Below are positions 34,049 to 45,630 of a DNA stretch of 64,000 bases, piece after piece. Position 1 is the first letter of the stretch. Every line of letters starts with the position of its first letter. The stretch comes from Papaver somniferum (taxonomy: Eukaryota; Streptophyta; Magnoliopsida; Ranunculales; Papaveraceae): NCBI RefSeq assembly GCF_003573695.1, contig NC_039363.1:158684406-158748405 (forward strand), read 5' to 3'. Position numbers and translations under genes: made by a program. Under the pieces are notes generated by a model. It did not search any database. It saw only the letters and a program-made list of their open reading frames with translations, and had not been told where the DNA came from.

Positions 34049-35621
34049 GGTGTTAGTCCTCGAGGGAGTTGGGTGTAGTTGGGTTTTTTTCCCGTTAGTC
34101 ATGGGGGAGTTTGAGGGAGTCTCTCAAATCCCCGTTAGTCGTGGGAGAGTTCAGAAGAGTTTCCCAAACTCCGTAGAAAACCCCCGTTAGTCGTGGGAGA
34201 GTTTGAAAAAACTCTTGAACTCCCCTGTTAGTGGTAAAACCCTAGAATGCTAGGGATTTGATTGTTTTGGGGAGTTCTGAAGAGTTGATAGTGTATTTTT
34301 TCCTCTCTACAAATCTCTCAAAACAGTAGAGATTTGGGAGGGAGTTTGGTTAGAGAAACATATAGGAGAAAGAAGAGGAATCGCTTCACCTTCAGGTATG
34401 GTTTTCATCTTTTTTTTATTTCTTTTCTTCTTTGATGGCCATAATTCGATGGGTATTTTTGATTGTGATTTCATTATATAATAGATCTGTGTACATGCTG
34501 TATAGGTGCAGTTCTCTGATGAATAAGAATCTTTTGATATTTTTTTACCACGACTATTAGGAAAAGTCTGACAACATGAAGTTTTGATAGGATATTCTAG
34601 TAGTGAAAAGTTTAAGGTCGTTTGTTGCATGTGACGATGTGCTTAGCCACACCATGAACCCCCTGGAAAATTTCTTATGCACATAAAAGTGAGTATGTGG
34701 CTTGATATGGACATTGGAAGTACCCTCAAGTTCCACATCAGACTAATAAGTATATTGTCATGGATATCGACAGATTTTTGGAGTGAAAGTGGGAACTATA
34801 GATTGTTGGACATATGTGTTTGTATTGGTAATCATTTGGGCATCATTTGTTTGTTTTTGAATATGAAAAGAGTTGTAAATGTAACCTGCACATTGGAGGG
34901 TCAATCTATGGTGGTGCACAATACTTATGCAACTTAGAAGAAATGTTAAGAGAAGAGCCTCATTCCCCCCCTGTAAGCATCTCAATACAGTCTCAGTGCG
35001 AAAATATAATCATCCAACTAGTTGAGTAGTCATTATAAAGAGAAGATGACCACTGTAATTGATCAGGAAAATAAAAAGATTACCACTTCCTCCCTTGCAC
35101 TAATTTTGTTGTTTCCAAGCATTCAACGCATAGTCATCTAACGCAATTCATCAGAATAACAACCTCTCCAATCTCTCTTGGTTGCCTTATACATATCGCA
35201 TAGGAGTCGCAATCTTCAAGATCCATTTTACAAAAATAACTTTTACTTTACCATCCAAATACTCATGAACTCAAGAACAGCAACATCAAGAAGCTAATTC
35301 ATGGAGAAAGAATATAGGGGATGACATGTGGACTAATGTTCGTGAATAAAGGGATAAATACCGTTAAAATGCAAAAAAAAAAATTGTCTCGTTGCACAAC
35401 AATAACATACTATTAATACAGAGATAAGATCATTTTTATTTATTTATTTTCTTTTGATTAAAGATTATTTTTACTTGCAAATGAGGATTTATTATTCCTT
35501 AAAAGAGAATGAGTTAGGAATGAACTCTCTCAAACTCCCCCAAACTCTCCCAAACCCCTTCTAATAAACTCTCTCAAACTCCCTACAGTACTCCCCCAAA
35601 CTCCCTGAACTCAAAAACACC
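34049..35621. mobile_element. Non-autonomous DNA transposon candidate with inverted G-rich ends
   Basis: The left end, GGTGTTAGTCCTCGAGGGAG, and the reverse of the right end, GGTGTTTTTGAGTTCAGGGA, align imperfectly. Both ends carry repeats of GGGAGTTT and GAGAGAGTTT in opposite orientation. The left side has four CCCGTTAGTC-like units (34091, 34131, 34183, 34223). The interior (34290-35500) has no transposase. A target duplication is not evident, so superfamily (hAT, Harbinger or MULE) is not assigned. The 107-codon minus frame at 34307-34630 has no recognised domain. Confidence 0.5.
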
Positions 35622-36642
35622 AACACTAACTGCTTCTCAATCTTCTTGAAGTAAATAATGAGTTCATTACTCACCATCAGCATCCATTCGGTTCTCAAAC
35701 CCTGTAAATCTCAATTTCTTGTACAACATATTCATTATCACAGCCACCACCAGTCTGTAACCCATTCTTCTCAAATCAACTGCATCAGCTCCCTTGCCTT
35801 CTCTGCAATTCAGTTTCAATTGACCCTGCACATCAGCACCAACACCTGCAGTTCAAACCCAGTACCTGCAGTTTCGACTCCATCTCAGTCATGCCACCTG
35901 AATCACCATTAGCATCATTAATTCGTATCCATCTCTAATTGCTCAATTCGCTGGAAACTTCAAATATGAGATGACCCACTTCTCCCGATCAAACAAGAAC
36001 TTTAATCACCTCTTTAATCCACCATTATTTCAAGGCATCAATCAATCAGAGTTAAGAACCCTAATTCTTCACCAAAACCCCCATTCCAGTATTCCTTGTT
36101 CTTGCACGATAATTGCAACTTAAATCCATGACGTAATCTTCTTAATTTCGACTTCAGAATCTTCCGTTAGTCAACCAAACCATAATTCCAGTTCAAACCC
36201 CATTTGCAGTCGCAGATAAGAAGGAAAGTGTTGTCTGAAATTCGCACTGGCCACTTCGATCCAACTAGGTCTAAAGGTATGGGACAAATGTTTACACCCC
36301 AGTAATGGGATACAACTGCCTAGGTGACTCTACTTTCAACTGTCATTTTTAGAAGACAGGCAATACGATTTCCTGCTTCATTCTCCGTAAACTGTCGCTT
36401 CTAGGGAACTAACAAGCTTAATCTCTGACTTTTCCCATAACTTTCTCATACAGCGTCGGAACGTCCTCATTCTTTCGCGTTGGCTTCATTTTCTCGTTCT
36501 CTTCATGGTGATTAGAAGAAAACCTGGATTTGAGCGAGTTCCACTTCCTTTTTCTCCAATGACTCCAAAACACCTATAACACTCAAAAGTAATCTTAAGA
36601 TACATAATTCGATAACTATCAAGGTGTTTACAACACCTATCA
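35622..36642 (-). mobile_element. LTR start of a minus-strand gypsy element (LTR-E)
   Basis: From 36642 the minus strand reads TGATAGGTGTTGTAAACACC, then TTTTGAGTGTTATAGGTG and TTGGAGTCATTGGAG, matching the first 120 bases of LTR-0 and of elements A-C. The following kilobase is the typical LTR interior. It is interrupted at 35621 by the inverted-terminus element and abuts Athila gag sequence at 36643, so it or its parent inserted into, or recombined with, that gag gene. Confidence 0.55.
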
Positions 36643-37353
36643 GCCACCATTCGTCAGGATATCAATAGTTTTGTTCAACTAGATGGTGAGACATTGTCCA
36701 AGTATCTAGAGCGATTTAATGATTTGTTACTCCAATGTCCTCACCATGGTTTCAAATAGTGGAGACTATCAACAATTTTATATGAAGGGTTGGATTTTTC
36801 CACTCGAACCATGGTTGAAGCAATATGCAATGGTGAGTTCACAGATAAAAGTGTCGACGAGTCGTGGGCCCTTTTACATGAAGTTGCCGAGAAAACTCAG
36901 CAATGAGAGTCTGTTAGAGAACCTAAGAAGTCGACCAACATGGGTAATATTCATAAGATAGAGTCTGATTTTGAGGGTAATGCAAAAAATTGCATCTCTA
37001 GCTAGGAGAGTTGAGGCTTTAGAACTGGAGAAAAATATAAAATTTGTTGCTTCTACTTCTTGTAACCGAGTTGAGGTTTCTATTTGTGTTGTGTGTAATA
37101 GTTCAGACCATCTAGTCGAAAGTTTTCCACAAATGCATGCATTTCAGGAATCTAGAATGGAAGAGACCAATGTTGTGTATCAAAAGAACGAGAATAACCC
37201 TTATTCTCAGACATATAACCTAGGGTGGAGGAACCACCCTAACATTTCATGGTCCAAGGGCCCTGTACAAGGGGGTGCATCAGGAAACGCACAAGGATAT
37301 TCATATCCTAAAACCCCCCCAAGTACAATCGTACACACAACACCCTTCTGAGA
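36643..37353 (+). pseudogene. Athila-like gag fragment
   Basis: The plus frame reads FVQLDGETLSKYLERF, LLLQCPHHGF, a stop, then STILYEGLDFSTRTMVEAIC. After two more breaks comes a long frame 36971-37351 with IASLARRVEALELEKN, CVVCNSSDHLVESFP (a decayed CxxCxxxxHxxxxC zinc knuckle) and NNPYSQTYNLGWRNHPN. It is the capsid/nucleocapsid precursor of the element. The first half of gag is missing. Confidence 0.75.
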
Positions 37354-37941
37354 AAAAATTATCTAGCATTGAAAGTGTCGGTCTGTTGACCCAAAATCTT
37401 TTACAAATTCAGAAGGCCACTGACCAGCGTCTTACTAGTAGAACTTAAAATGGTTCAGATCTGTGATGCACTTAATGAAAGGGAAAAAGGTAAGTTCCCA
37501 AGTCAACCTTAACAAAATCCAAAAGGTACATTTCAGGCAAGTACTTCTACTTCCAATGAGTCGTCACATGTGAATTCTGTTACTACTCTTCGTAGCGGTA
37601 AAGTAATTGATAAAAATGTAAGCATGTCTGAAAAGAGTGAGTCTGTGTCTAAGTCACAATTGCATAAAACATCGCATGATATACCAGTTGTGTAAAATGA
37701 CTCTGAGCATCTCCCTAGAACTGAAAAGTCTGCTGATGTTAATGTTTTTGTGCCACCGAATGTGCCTATAGGTCCTTTCCCTCAAAGTTTGGAGCAGCAA
37801 AAGAAGGGATCGCAGTATCACGAGATATAGGAATTTTTTAAACGAGTTAATATCAACATTCCATTTCTCGAAGCAATCAAGGAGATTCCTGCTTACGCTA
37901 AGTTCCTGAAAAATCTGTGCACACAAAAGTGAAAGCTTAAT

Positions 37942-39590
37942 GTGCAAAAACGTGCCTTTCTCGCTGAACAGGTAAGTTCCATCATTCAAAATAAGACTCC
38001 ACCAAAGTTTAGAGACCCAGGTTGTCCAACAATCTCATGCATGATAGGTGACCATATGGTCAATAAGGCGTTACTAGACTTAGGGGAAAGTGTGAACCTA
38101 CTGCCATATTCGGTATATGTGCAGTTGGGTCTTGGAGAGTTAAAACCAACACCTATAACTCTGCAATTGGCGGACATATCCGTCAAAATTCCTCGTGGTG
38201 TGGTAGAAGATGTTTTGTTTAAGGTTGATATATTCTATTTTCCTGTGGACTTCATTGTATTAGATACTCATCTCGTGGTGTGCAGAACCCAGACTGTCAC
38301 ATTCCTGTCATTTTAGGACGTCCCTTCTTGGCAACGTCCAATGCAATTATTAATTATCGTAATGGAGTGTTGAAGTTGTCATTTGGTAACATGACTGTGG
38401 AGTTAAATGTTTTCAATACTATCCAGAAATATTTAAATCTTGATGATGATGATGTGCATGAGATTAACATGATTGAGAATTTAATTCAGGACTCGTTGTC
38501 TAATAACATGTCAGTTGATCCTTTGCATGCTTGTTTGAATAATTTTAACTTGGATATGTTTGATGATGAGTACATAAGTGAAGTGAATTCTTTGCTTGAA
38601 TCTACACCTCTCATGGACACCACTAAATGGAAATCTAGAGTAGAGCCACTTCCAGTCTCTGAATCCAAGTCTGTCCCGTCTCTTGTTGAGCCACCAAAGT
38701 TTGAACTGAAACCACTGCCTGATACTCTTAAATATGCATTTTTGGGTTCTTCTAATATTTTGCATGTAATCATTTCGTCTGCTTTAGATATAGAACAGGA
38801 GAGTAAGCTTTTAAAAGTACTTAGAGAGCATAAAGAAGCCTTAGGATGGACAATCTCATATATTAAAGTCATAAGCCCTACAGTTTGTATGCATCACATA
38901 AATCTTGAAGATAATGCTAAAATATCTAGGGAAATGCAGATACGACTTAATCCTAACATGAAAGAAGTTTTTATGGGCGATATCCTTAAGCTTCTTGATG
39001 CGGGTATCATATACCCAATTTCAGATAGCAAATGGGTTAGTCCCATTCAGGTTGTGCCGAAAAAGTCAGGTATTACTGTAGTTCAAAATGGTAAAGATGA
39101 GTTAGTTCCTACTCGAGTAACCACAGGGTGGCGAGTTTGCATCGATTATAGGTTGAACGCAGTTACAAGGAAAGATCACTTCCCTCTCCCTTTCATAGAT
39201 AAAATGTTAGAAAAGTTATCTGGACATAGTCATTACTGTTTCTTAGACATGGCTACAACCAGATTCACATAGCACCTGAAGATAAGGAAAAAACTATATT
39301 TACATGTCTTTATGGTACACTTGCCTATCATTGCATGCCTTTTGGGTTGTGTAATGCATGTATGATGAGCATTTTTTCTAACATGGTTGATAAGTTTCTT
39401 GAGATATTCATGGATGATTTTTCAGTCTTTGGCTCTTCTTTTGATGAATGTTTGCGTCATCTTGCACTTGTCTTGATCAGATGTAAAGAAAAGAACTTAA
39501 TTCTGAACTGGGAAAAATGCCATTTCATGGTTCAATCAGGCATAGTTTTAGGAATATCATCTCTGAAAAGGGCATAAAAGTTGATAGAGC
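37942..39590 (+). pseudogene. Athila-like protease and reverse transcriptase, frameshifted
   Basis: The protease frame 37942-38316 contains ALLDLGESVNLLP; the active site DLGAS appears here as DLGES (38077-38091). A shift leads to 38280-39272 with ILGRPFLATSNAIINY, DAGIIYPISDSKWVSP and GWRVCIDYRLNAVTRKDHFP. A further shift near 39260 leads to 39335-39577 with MPFGLCNACM and the RT active site FMDDFSVFG (39407-39421), the plant equivalent of YxDD. Domain order is normal, but the chain is broken at least three times. Confidence 0.85.
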
Positions 39591-39633
39591 AAAAATCGAC
39601 CTTATCCAACACCTTTAACAACCTCGCTTTGTC

Positions 39634-40365
39634 ATGGAGGTTAGATCATTTTCAGGACATGCTGATTTCTACCGTAGATTCATTAAAGATTTCAGTAAGA
39701 TCTCAAGACCACTGCGTAATCTACTCGGTAAGGATGTTGCTTTTGTATTTGATGAAGCTTGTGTGCGTGCATGGGAAGAACTCAAAACTATTCTAACTTC
39801 AACCCCTATAGTCCGACCACCTGACTGGAAATTTCCATTTGAAATCATGTGTGACACGTATGATTTTGCTGTTGGTGTTGTTTTAGGACACCGCGTCGAT
39901 AAACTTTCATATGTGATATACTATGCTAGCAAGACTTTTAATGATGCTCAACTTAACTACTCAACTGCTGAGAAGGAATTACTTGTTGTTGTTTTTGCAT
40001 TTGACAAGTTTAGGTCATATTTGATAGGGTCTAAGGTCATCATATACATTGATCATGCTGCTCTGAAATTACTTCTTTATAAGAAGGATGCTAAAGCCCG
40101 TCTCATCCGATGAATATTGTTATTGCAGGAATTCGATCTCGAAATTGGAGATAAGAAAGGTTCGGAAAATGTTGTTGTTGATCATTTGTCCAGATTAAAT
40201 GTCGAGTCTATTGATGAGTCCTTGGTTATTAGAGATTCATTTCCTGATGAACAGTTAATGCTTTCTGAGTTTCCTTGGTTCACTGACATTGTTAAATATC
40301 TTGCCACGGGAAGAATGCCTTGTATTGGTATAGACAAGACTGTTCTAAGTTCTTGTCTGAAGTAA
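39634..40365 (+). pseudogene. Athila-like RNase H and connection region
   Basis: Frame 39634-40113 starts at FSGHADFYRRFIKDFSKI. It continues with FEIMCDTYDFAVGVVLGHR (the first RNase H acidic residue is Asp in CDTYD), YYASKTFNDAQLNYSTAEKE (catalytic Glu) and IYIDHAALKLL (Asp). After a stop at 40113 the frame 40117-40365 has LLQEFDLEIGDKKGSEN and VVDHLSRL, the conserved end of the RNase H domain in Ty3/gypsy elements. Confidence 0.85.
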
Positions 40366-40454
40366 AATAATTCTTTTGGGATGACCCACACCTGTTTAAG
40401 TACTGCCCGAACCAAATCATTAGGAGATGTGTCCCCAACGGTGAACAGAAAGAT

Positions 40455-41441
40455 GTGATATCTTTTTGTCATGACCAATCATGTGGATGCCATTTTAGTG
40501 CCAAGAAAACTGCTGCAAAAGTCTTGCAGAGTGGGTTTTACTGGCCATCATTGTTCAAAGACTGTCATTCTTATTGTATTGCTTGTGAATGTTGTCGGAA
40601 ACTAGGAAGTATCTCCAAGAGGAACATGATGCCATTGCACCCTATTTTGATTGTTGAACTGTTTGATGTGTGGGGAATTGATTTCATGGGTCTGTTTCCT
40701 AATTCTGAAGGTAAGCTATACATCCTTGTTGCTGTTGATTATGTTTCTAAGTGGGTAGAAGCAATTACAACCAAAACAAATGACCATAGGGTGGTTCTTT
40801 CCTTCTTAAAAGAAAGCATATTTTCTCGTTTTGGCACACCTAGAGATATAATCAGTGATGGTGGTTCACACTTTTGCAATAGATATTTTGAATCATTAGT
40901 ACGCATTTATGGCATCACTCATACAGTCGCAACCCCATACCATCCGCAGACCAGTGGCCAAGTAGAGGTTTCTAATAGGGAGATTAAGCATATTCTTGAA
41001 AAGACGGTTAACCCGTCTAGAAAAGATTGGTCTTTACGATTGAATAATACTTTATGGGCTTATAGAACAACATATAAAACTCCTATTGTCACGTCTCCTT
41101 ACATACTTGTGTATGGAAAGCATTGTTATTTTACCTGTTGAACTAGAACATCGAGCATATTGGGCTATAAAGAAATTTAACTTTTCTCTTGATCAGGCAG
41201 GTACCCAAGGAAACTTCAGATCAATGAACTGGAAGAGCTGAGAAATGATGCTTATGATAGTGCTAAGTTGTACAAAGATAGAATGAAAGTGTTCCATGAC
41301 AAATGCATTTTGCGCAAGTCTTTCACACCTGGTCAGAAAGTTCTATTGTACAACTCTCGTTTACATCTTTTTCCAGGTAAATTGCGTTCTAGATGGACAG
41401 GCTCGTTCATGGTGCGAACAATCTTCCGTCATTGAGCTGTA
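40455..41441 (+). pseudogene. Athila-like integrase
   Basis: The zinc-binding HHCC region is partly kept ([25 protein letters not shown]). The catalytic core has Asp in WGIDFMG (about 40677), Asp in ISDGGSHF (about 40856) and Glu in [12 protein letters not shown] (40965-40967). The frame stops at 41141. Tail blocks [37 protein letters not shown] and LRSRWTG-FMVRT follow in another frame to about 41441. This is a nearly complete integrase sequence that could not be translated as one protein. Confidence 0.85.
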
Positions 41442-41488
41442 GAACTCGAAGATGTAGCAACTACGAACGTCTTCAAGGTCAATGGGCA

Positions 41489-41945
41489 GAGAAATGAAAG
41501 TAATCAAACCAGCAGCGTCTTTCTTAATGTGAAGAGTTGCAGACGCCGTAACAGCCTCGATGATTCGTGCTTTGGTCAAGTTGTTTTTGATACGCTCATT
41601 GCCCAACAGACGCCTCATCCATCCTTCATAATAGCTCAGTGGAGTGTGACAAACCTTGAAGTCAATAGGAGAAGGTGGATATTCATTTTTCCGAAGATAA
41701 AATTTCATCACGTCTGTTGGAGAAGCGGATGGAGTAGCCTCTTCGTTATCCGAGCAGGTGAGTAGGGTCCACTTATGCCATGAATGAGTTCTAACGTTTG
41801 GAAAAGGCGCAGTAAACAACTCGTCATTTATGTTCGGCATGTCTTTGAAGTTGTTAACACCTCCCGATCTGGCAGCAGCATTATCCCCAAGTGACATCTT
41901 AACGAGAGTCTCTTTGTTCATTTTCAAACAACTACAATGAAGCAT
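41489..41945 (-). pseudogene. PMD-domain protein, N-terminal fragment (copy 1)
   Basis: About 152 residues, open, starting at ATG 41945. It contains FPNVRTHSWHKWTLLTCSD, DVMKFYLRKNEYPPSP and TLHIKKDAAGLITFIS, and in the second copy the next residues are RWRPSTHTE, the start of the plant mobile domain. The open frame continues past 41489 in antisense Athila sequence, but that part is an accident of fusion. The copy at 46904-48759 supplies the rest of the gene and has a frameshift here, so this fragment is the better N-terminus. Confidence 0.65.
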
Positions 41946-42631
41946 AATGGAAAAAGAGTCACTACTTCGTAGGAGAAATCATACAATATGGGTGTTGATA
42001 GTTAGAGCCAATAAAAAAAATATTCATGAAGTATATACCCACGGCAGGTGAAGCACAATTAATACTCCCTTGGCTGTGGAAGCACATGCACACAGTAGAG
42101 GCCACGTTTGAGTAGAGCATGCACACAGTGGGCCCACATTCGGTCGTAGGAAAGCTACACGAGGGGCACGTTTTTCTATGGGTGGATAGGCAAACAAGGT
42201 TGTCCGTTGGAGTTATGCCTATGAAGCCTAAGCCAAAGTTTTATCATATTATAGCCTGAGGCTAGATTTTGCATGCAATAATGAAAAGGAGCATAAAAAA
42301 AACAGTATATTCGTGTAGGATCCATGGCTTGTTTTACTAAACAATCCTAGCAATATCGACGGTTTTGCTATCAATTTCGTTAGTGGAATCAATCATGATA
42401 TGTCTTGCAAAGAAGCTTCGTCTACAAGGGGATGATTTTCTCAAGAGAAAAGAGGTTTACCTAAGAATTAGGGTTATACATCTACAAAAACAAACAACAA
42501 AACAATGAGAATACGATGAAGCACCTACATTGTTGGCGGACGAACGACGGCAACGACAGCGAGTTCCGGCGACGTCAGCAATGCACGGCAGCAAAAGTTG
42601 CGAATGAGAGAGGCTGGTCGAGCGGAAAAAA

Positions 42632-42643
42632 AATATATATATA
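42632..42643 (-). promoter_or_regulatory. TATA-like element of the antisense PMD gene
   Basis: The minus strand reads CTTATATATATATTT just upstream of a pyrimidine-rich leader (TTTTTCCGCTCGACCAGCC). It lies about 690 bases before the PMD start codon at 41945. GT/AG-like borders within the leader suggest a 5' UTR intron. This is what a separate transcription unit opposite to the retrotransposon would need, but there is no expression evidence. Confidence 0.4.
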
Positions 42644-43559
42644 AGAAAAGGGGTGGGTCCCCTTTTATACATGAGTAATTGGAGAATCCCAGTAGAAAGA
42701 GTATTCCTTTCCTAGCTCAAACGCCCAAAGGAGGAAGCCGGTCCCACCAAAGCCATGATCACACCCGGCGTACTCACATGGATGATTAACACGGCCGGAC
42801 AAAGTTCCTACAGGTAAACTTCCTCTATCTTGTCCCTTTACTTGCATATGTCACCATCTAATGCCTACCCCGAAATAATGCAATTATTACATGCTACGCA
42901 GGAACTTAATGTTGATGTTGGATTTTAGTTCATGGCTAAAATTGTAAAACCAAAAATAATATGCTGACATCCTGCAAAGGATAAAGCCATTTGATAAGCG
43001 ATGAGCGCAGAAAACCTATCGCTGTATTTATTTGAAGCAATTCAATAAATATACAAAATTCACCTAGAATGGTGCATGTAACAACAATCTCAAATATTCT
43101 GTGAATTTATAGCATTATCAATTAATGCATGATTTGCCTAGTATTTCCTATGTTGTTCCTCGCTGAACTCTCATTAGCATGACATGACGACTGAGTGTTT
43201 ACTCTCAGCAGAGTAGCATGAATCTCCAAGTGCCAATTTTGAGACATGCATGAAATACCCGTACAGGCTATACCATTCTCTAACAAAGAGAATCTCGTAT
43301 CGGCGTGGTTATATTATCCTGGTCGAGCATGTTTAATTTCCTAAGAGAAATCTGGACTGTCTGTATCAGTCTCAGAAATGATCACGGCCACGCAAGTTTA
43401 CCGCGTGATTTAACTAGCCTAGACGAACCCTAACAGGAGCAGGCAATCACCGTGATGTTCATCGGCGGGCCTGCCTATGCCCTAGACGGTCGAATAACAC
43501 GCTATACCCCTAATGCATGTCAAACGCCGGCCCCAAAGAGGGATGGATGCGTTTATTTG

Positions 43560-44600
43560 GGGGAGGCTCAAACGAGAAAGACCGCTCAAAGCAGTCTTAA
43601 AATCATCATGATTGTCCAACTTCACCAGCCTGGTCGGACGGATTAGATCATCCCACGATTGATCAGTGAAGCGCTAATGCAGACATTAGCGGCCCACTCC
43701 TCACCCACCTGATCGTTTTTCTCACGACCTATCCCTAGAGCAATGAACACTTTCTCAAAGTATGGCTGGCGTGATGCTTAAAGGGTCGCGGAAATCCCAA
43801 TAGCGTCTTAAATCGATCACGACCATCCAACTTCGCCAGCATGTTTGGATGGCTTAGATCACGCCTAGGACCATCGGGCAGGAACACATAAGTTCACCGT
43901 CGGCCTAACATGGTCCCCTCACGGTCGGTCTCCCAAAAGGAGGAGCATAACCTTCCAAACTTTTTGGCCAAAGTTGCGCACGCGTGACTGATCCAAAATC
44001 CTAATTAGGGTTTGTGGCATTACATATATGTCGCAGTTTGATCATCACCATCCGTATTCTCCAGCTCGGATGGACGGTATAGATATAGACTAAGGAGGTC
44101 CGGAGAGCATCACCATGATCATCGTGGCCCCACCTGCGCATGTAACCGGTCGGCCAAGGTGGACCACGACCAGGCGCCTCGAAACGCGCGCCCAAAGATG
44201 GCATGTCGTGGACCCCTAAAATCCTTTGCGGCAAAGGATTTCTGTCGCAAATCGATAACGACCACTCATCTTTGTCAGACAAGTTGAGTGGCCTAGATCG
44301 CGCCTCCGCGAGACAGAGTGGCATGGACTTGTACACCGGTAAGCCGTCTACACGCATGCCCGCTCGGTCCCACCAAAAACTTTGTCCATGCATGATTTCG
44401 GTAAAGCTAAAGAGTGATGCTTGCGCACCTCTTTAAAACCCTAAAATCCATCAACGGTCGCAAACATGTGCCGCAGATCTCGTCCGTCCAACTTTGCCAG
44501 CTTGGTCGGACATCCTAGGCTAAGAGTTAAACAACCAATTAGGCAACTCGATGATCACCGTCCGCCACTCTTCCATAGGGTGTGATCGACCAGGAGATAT
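43560..44600 (+). repeat. Divergent ~218-bp tandem array in LTR D-I
   Basis: A block of the type CCAACTTCGCCAGC-(6)-GGATGG-(4)-TAGATC recurs at about 43616, 43827, 44052, 44275 and 44488, spacing 211-225. The flanks of each block also share ATCACGACC upstream and a hypervariable part downstream. LTR D-II has the same array at about 49600-50600. Confidence 0.65.
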
Positions 44601-45092
44601 CTCGCCCATGCGGTCTCCAAACGATCACTCGAAGATGGTTGAGCGTGATGCTATTTTAAAACGCTTAATCCACGAATTTTTCGGTTAAGCTTTAAAACAA
44701 CGATGCTTCATACATATTGATTGTTTTCAATGCATTACATGCATTAAGCATACACGATATTTCATGAATATCAATTTCTTAAAATAACTTAGTTATTTAA
44801 CCTAATAGCATCACGTGCTATTTCTTGCGGCGGGTCCCATGACTCGACCCACTCATTCGAGACATCAAACATGTGACAAACTGGGGGATACTTACTGGGT
44901 ACTGGTCTGGCGGTTTACATCTTGCGGCGTGCAACGCGCCCATTTACAAGAACGTGTCAGAGGGCATGGATGGTTAAGATGATGAGGGAAGTGGGCTAAG
45001 ACGTGATCGTGCAATCACCCACACGACCCCACTACTCCATCACTCAACTTCCTCCACTTTCTACGAGATGAGGGTTTGTGCTCAATGACTTG

Positions 45093-45100
45093 TATAAATA
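45093..45100 (+). promoter_or_regulatory. TATA box of LTR D-I
   Basis: TATAAATA in GACTTGTATAAATAGGTCC, about 390 bases before the LTR end. Conserved in D-II (51097-51104) and in the solo LTR D-III (55697-55704, minus). Confidence 0.75.
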
Positions 45101-45485
45101 GGTCCTTCGCATATTTCCAAGCAACAGGAACAAACACAGAAAAACCAAGTGTTGTCATCCGTATCCAGAAAACATCCAGAGCTGATTGCTTACATTATTG
45201 CAAGCCAGTTCATCATTCTGATACAAGTCATAATCATCCAACACCTTCACAATCTCAACACCTTCTTCGCTTCCCTCCCTAAGATCAACCCCATCTTCTT
45301 TACTTTGTTACCGAAGAAAGTCTGGAACAAAAATTTCTTGGTTTAGGACAGAATTGTATAGATTGATCTCTCGAACCAGAAAGCACTCCTGTGCAATGCA
45401 TTTATTTAGGGTTTAGATTCATTTCTCATTCACACAAACCCAAAATTACCAAAACCAGCAGAAATAGTTATCACCCATAAACAAT

Positions 45486-45503
45486 TGGCGACCAAAGTAT
45501 GAG
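45486..45503 (+). other. Primer binding site candidate of family D
   Basis: TGGCGACCAAAGTATGAG directly after the LTR end CATAAACA/AT. A TGGCGAC start is common in Tat/Retand/Ogre elements. The tRNA is not assigned. Confidence 0.5.
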
Positions 45504-45630
45504 ATTAATCTCTCAGTTGTAAAATTGAATTCTCAATATTCATTCCAGTCTTCTCTATTTTGAAGGGATAGATCTTGGGTCCAATTTAATCATTAACCTA
45601 TTTATTTTCATCAATCCCAACTTTCATCTC

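Larger units (their letters stand above)
36643..41488 (+). mobile_element. Athila-like Ty3/gypsy gag-pol, degenerate and truncated at both ends
   Basis: Domains in order: gag, protease, RT, RNase H, integrase, integrase C-terminal tail. The integrase motif spacing, the absence of a chromodomain, and phrases such as GWRNHPN in gag and [12 protein letters not shown] in integrase place it in the Athila/Tat branch. At least six stops or frameshifts. The left end starts in mid-gag against LTR-E. The right end stops in the integrase tail at about 41488 with GGGCAGAGAAATGAAAG, where family D sequence begins. No env-like frame and no LTR of its own is present. Confidence 0.85.
41489..42909 (-). mobile_element. 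3' internal region of a first family D element, with 5' end of its antisense PMD gene
   Basis: 41489-42025 repeats 48304-48840: on the minus strand an ATG at 41945 opens the N-terminal part of the PMD protein (MNKETLVKMSLGDNAAARSG, PLSYYEGWMRRLLGNERIKN). Beyond it, 42030-42848 is unique to this copy and looks like promoter plus 5' untranslated region of that antisense gene. 42849-42909 is again shared with the second copy, up to the LTR start. The rest of this element is replaced by Athila sequence at 41488. Confidence 0.65.
42910..45483 (+). mobile_element. LTR D-I of a Tat-like Ty3/gypsy family (family D)
   Basis: Starts TGTTGATGTTGG at 42910, ends CCCATAAACA at 45483, and is followed by TTGGCGACC. 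Length is 2574, against 2575 for LTR D-II. The start is fixed by the solo copy at 55314-58047, whose target duplication shows that the family LTR begins TGTTGATG. The central part is a divergent tandem array of about 218-base units (43560-44600). A TATA box lies near the end. The frames inside (130 and 77 codons around 44001-44436) come from the repeat array. Confidence 0.8.

Noticed and set aside
41361..41488. C-terminal extension of the minus-strand PMD frame
   Set aside because: This part is the reverse complement of the Athila integrase tail joined at 41488, so the fused frame is accidental.
44001..44436. Open frames of 130 and 77 codons on opposite strands in LTR D-I
   Set aside because: They lie in the ~218-base repeat array, overlap each other and are not kept in LTR D-II.
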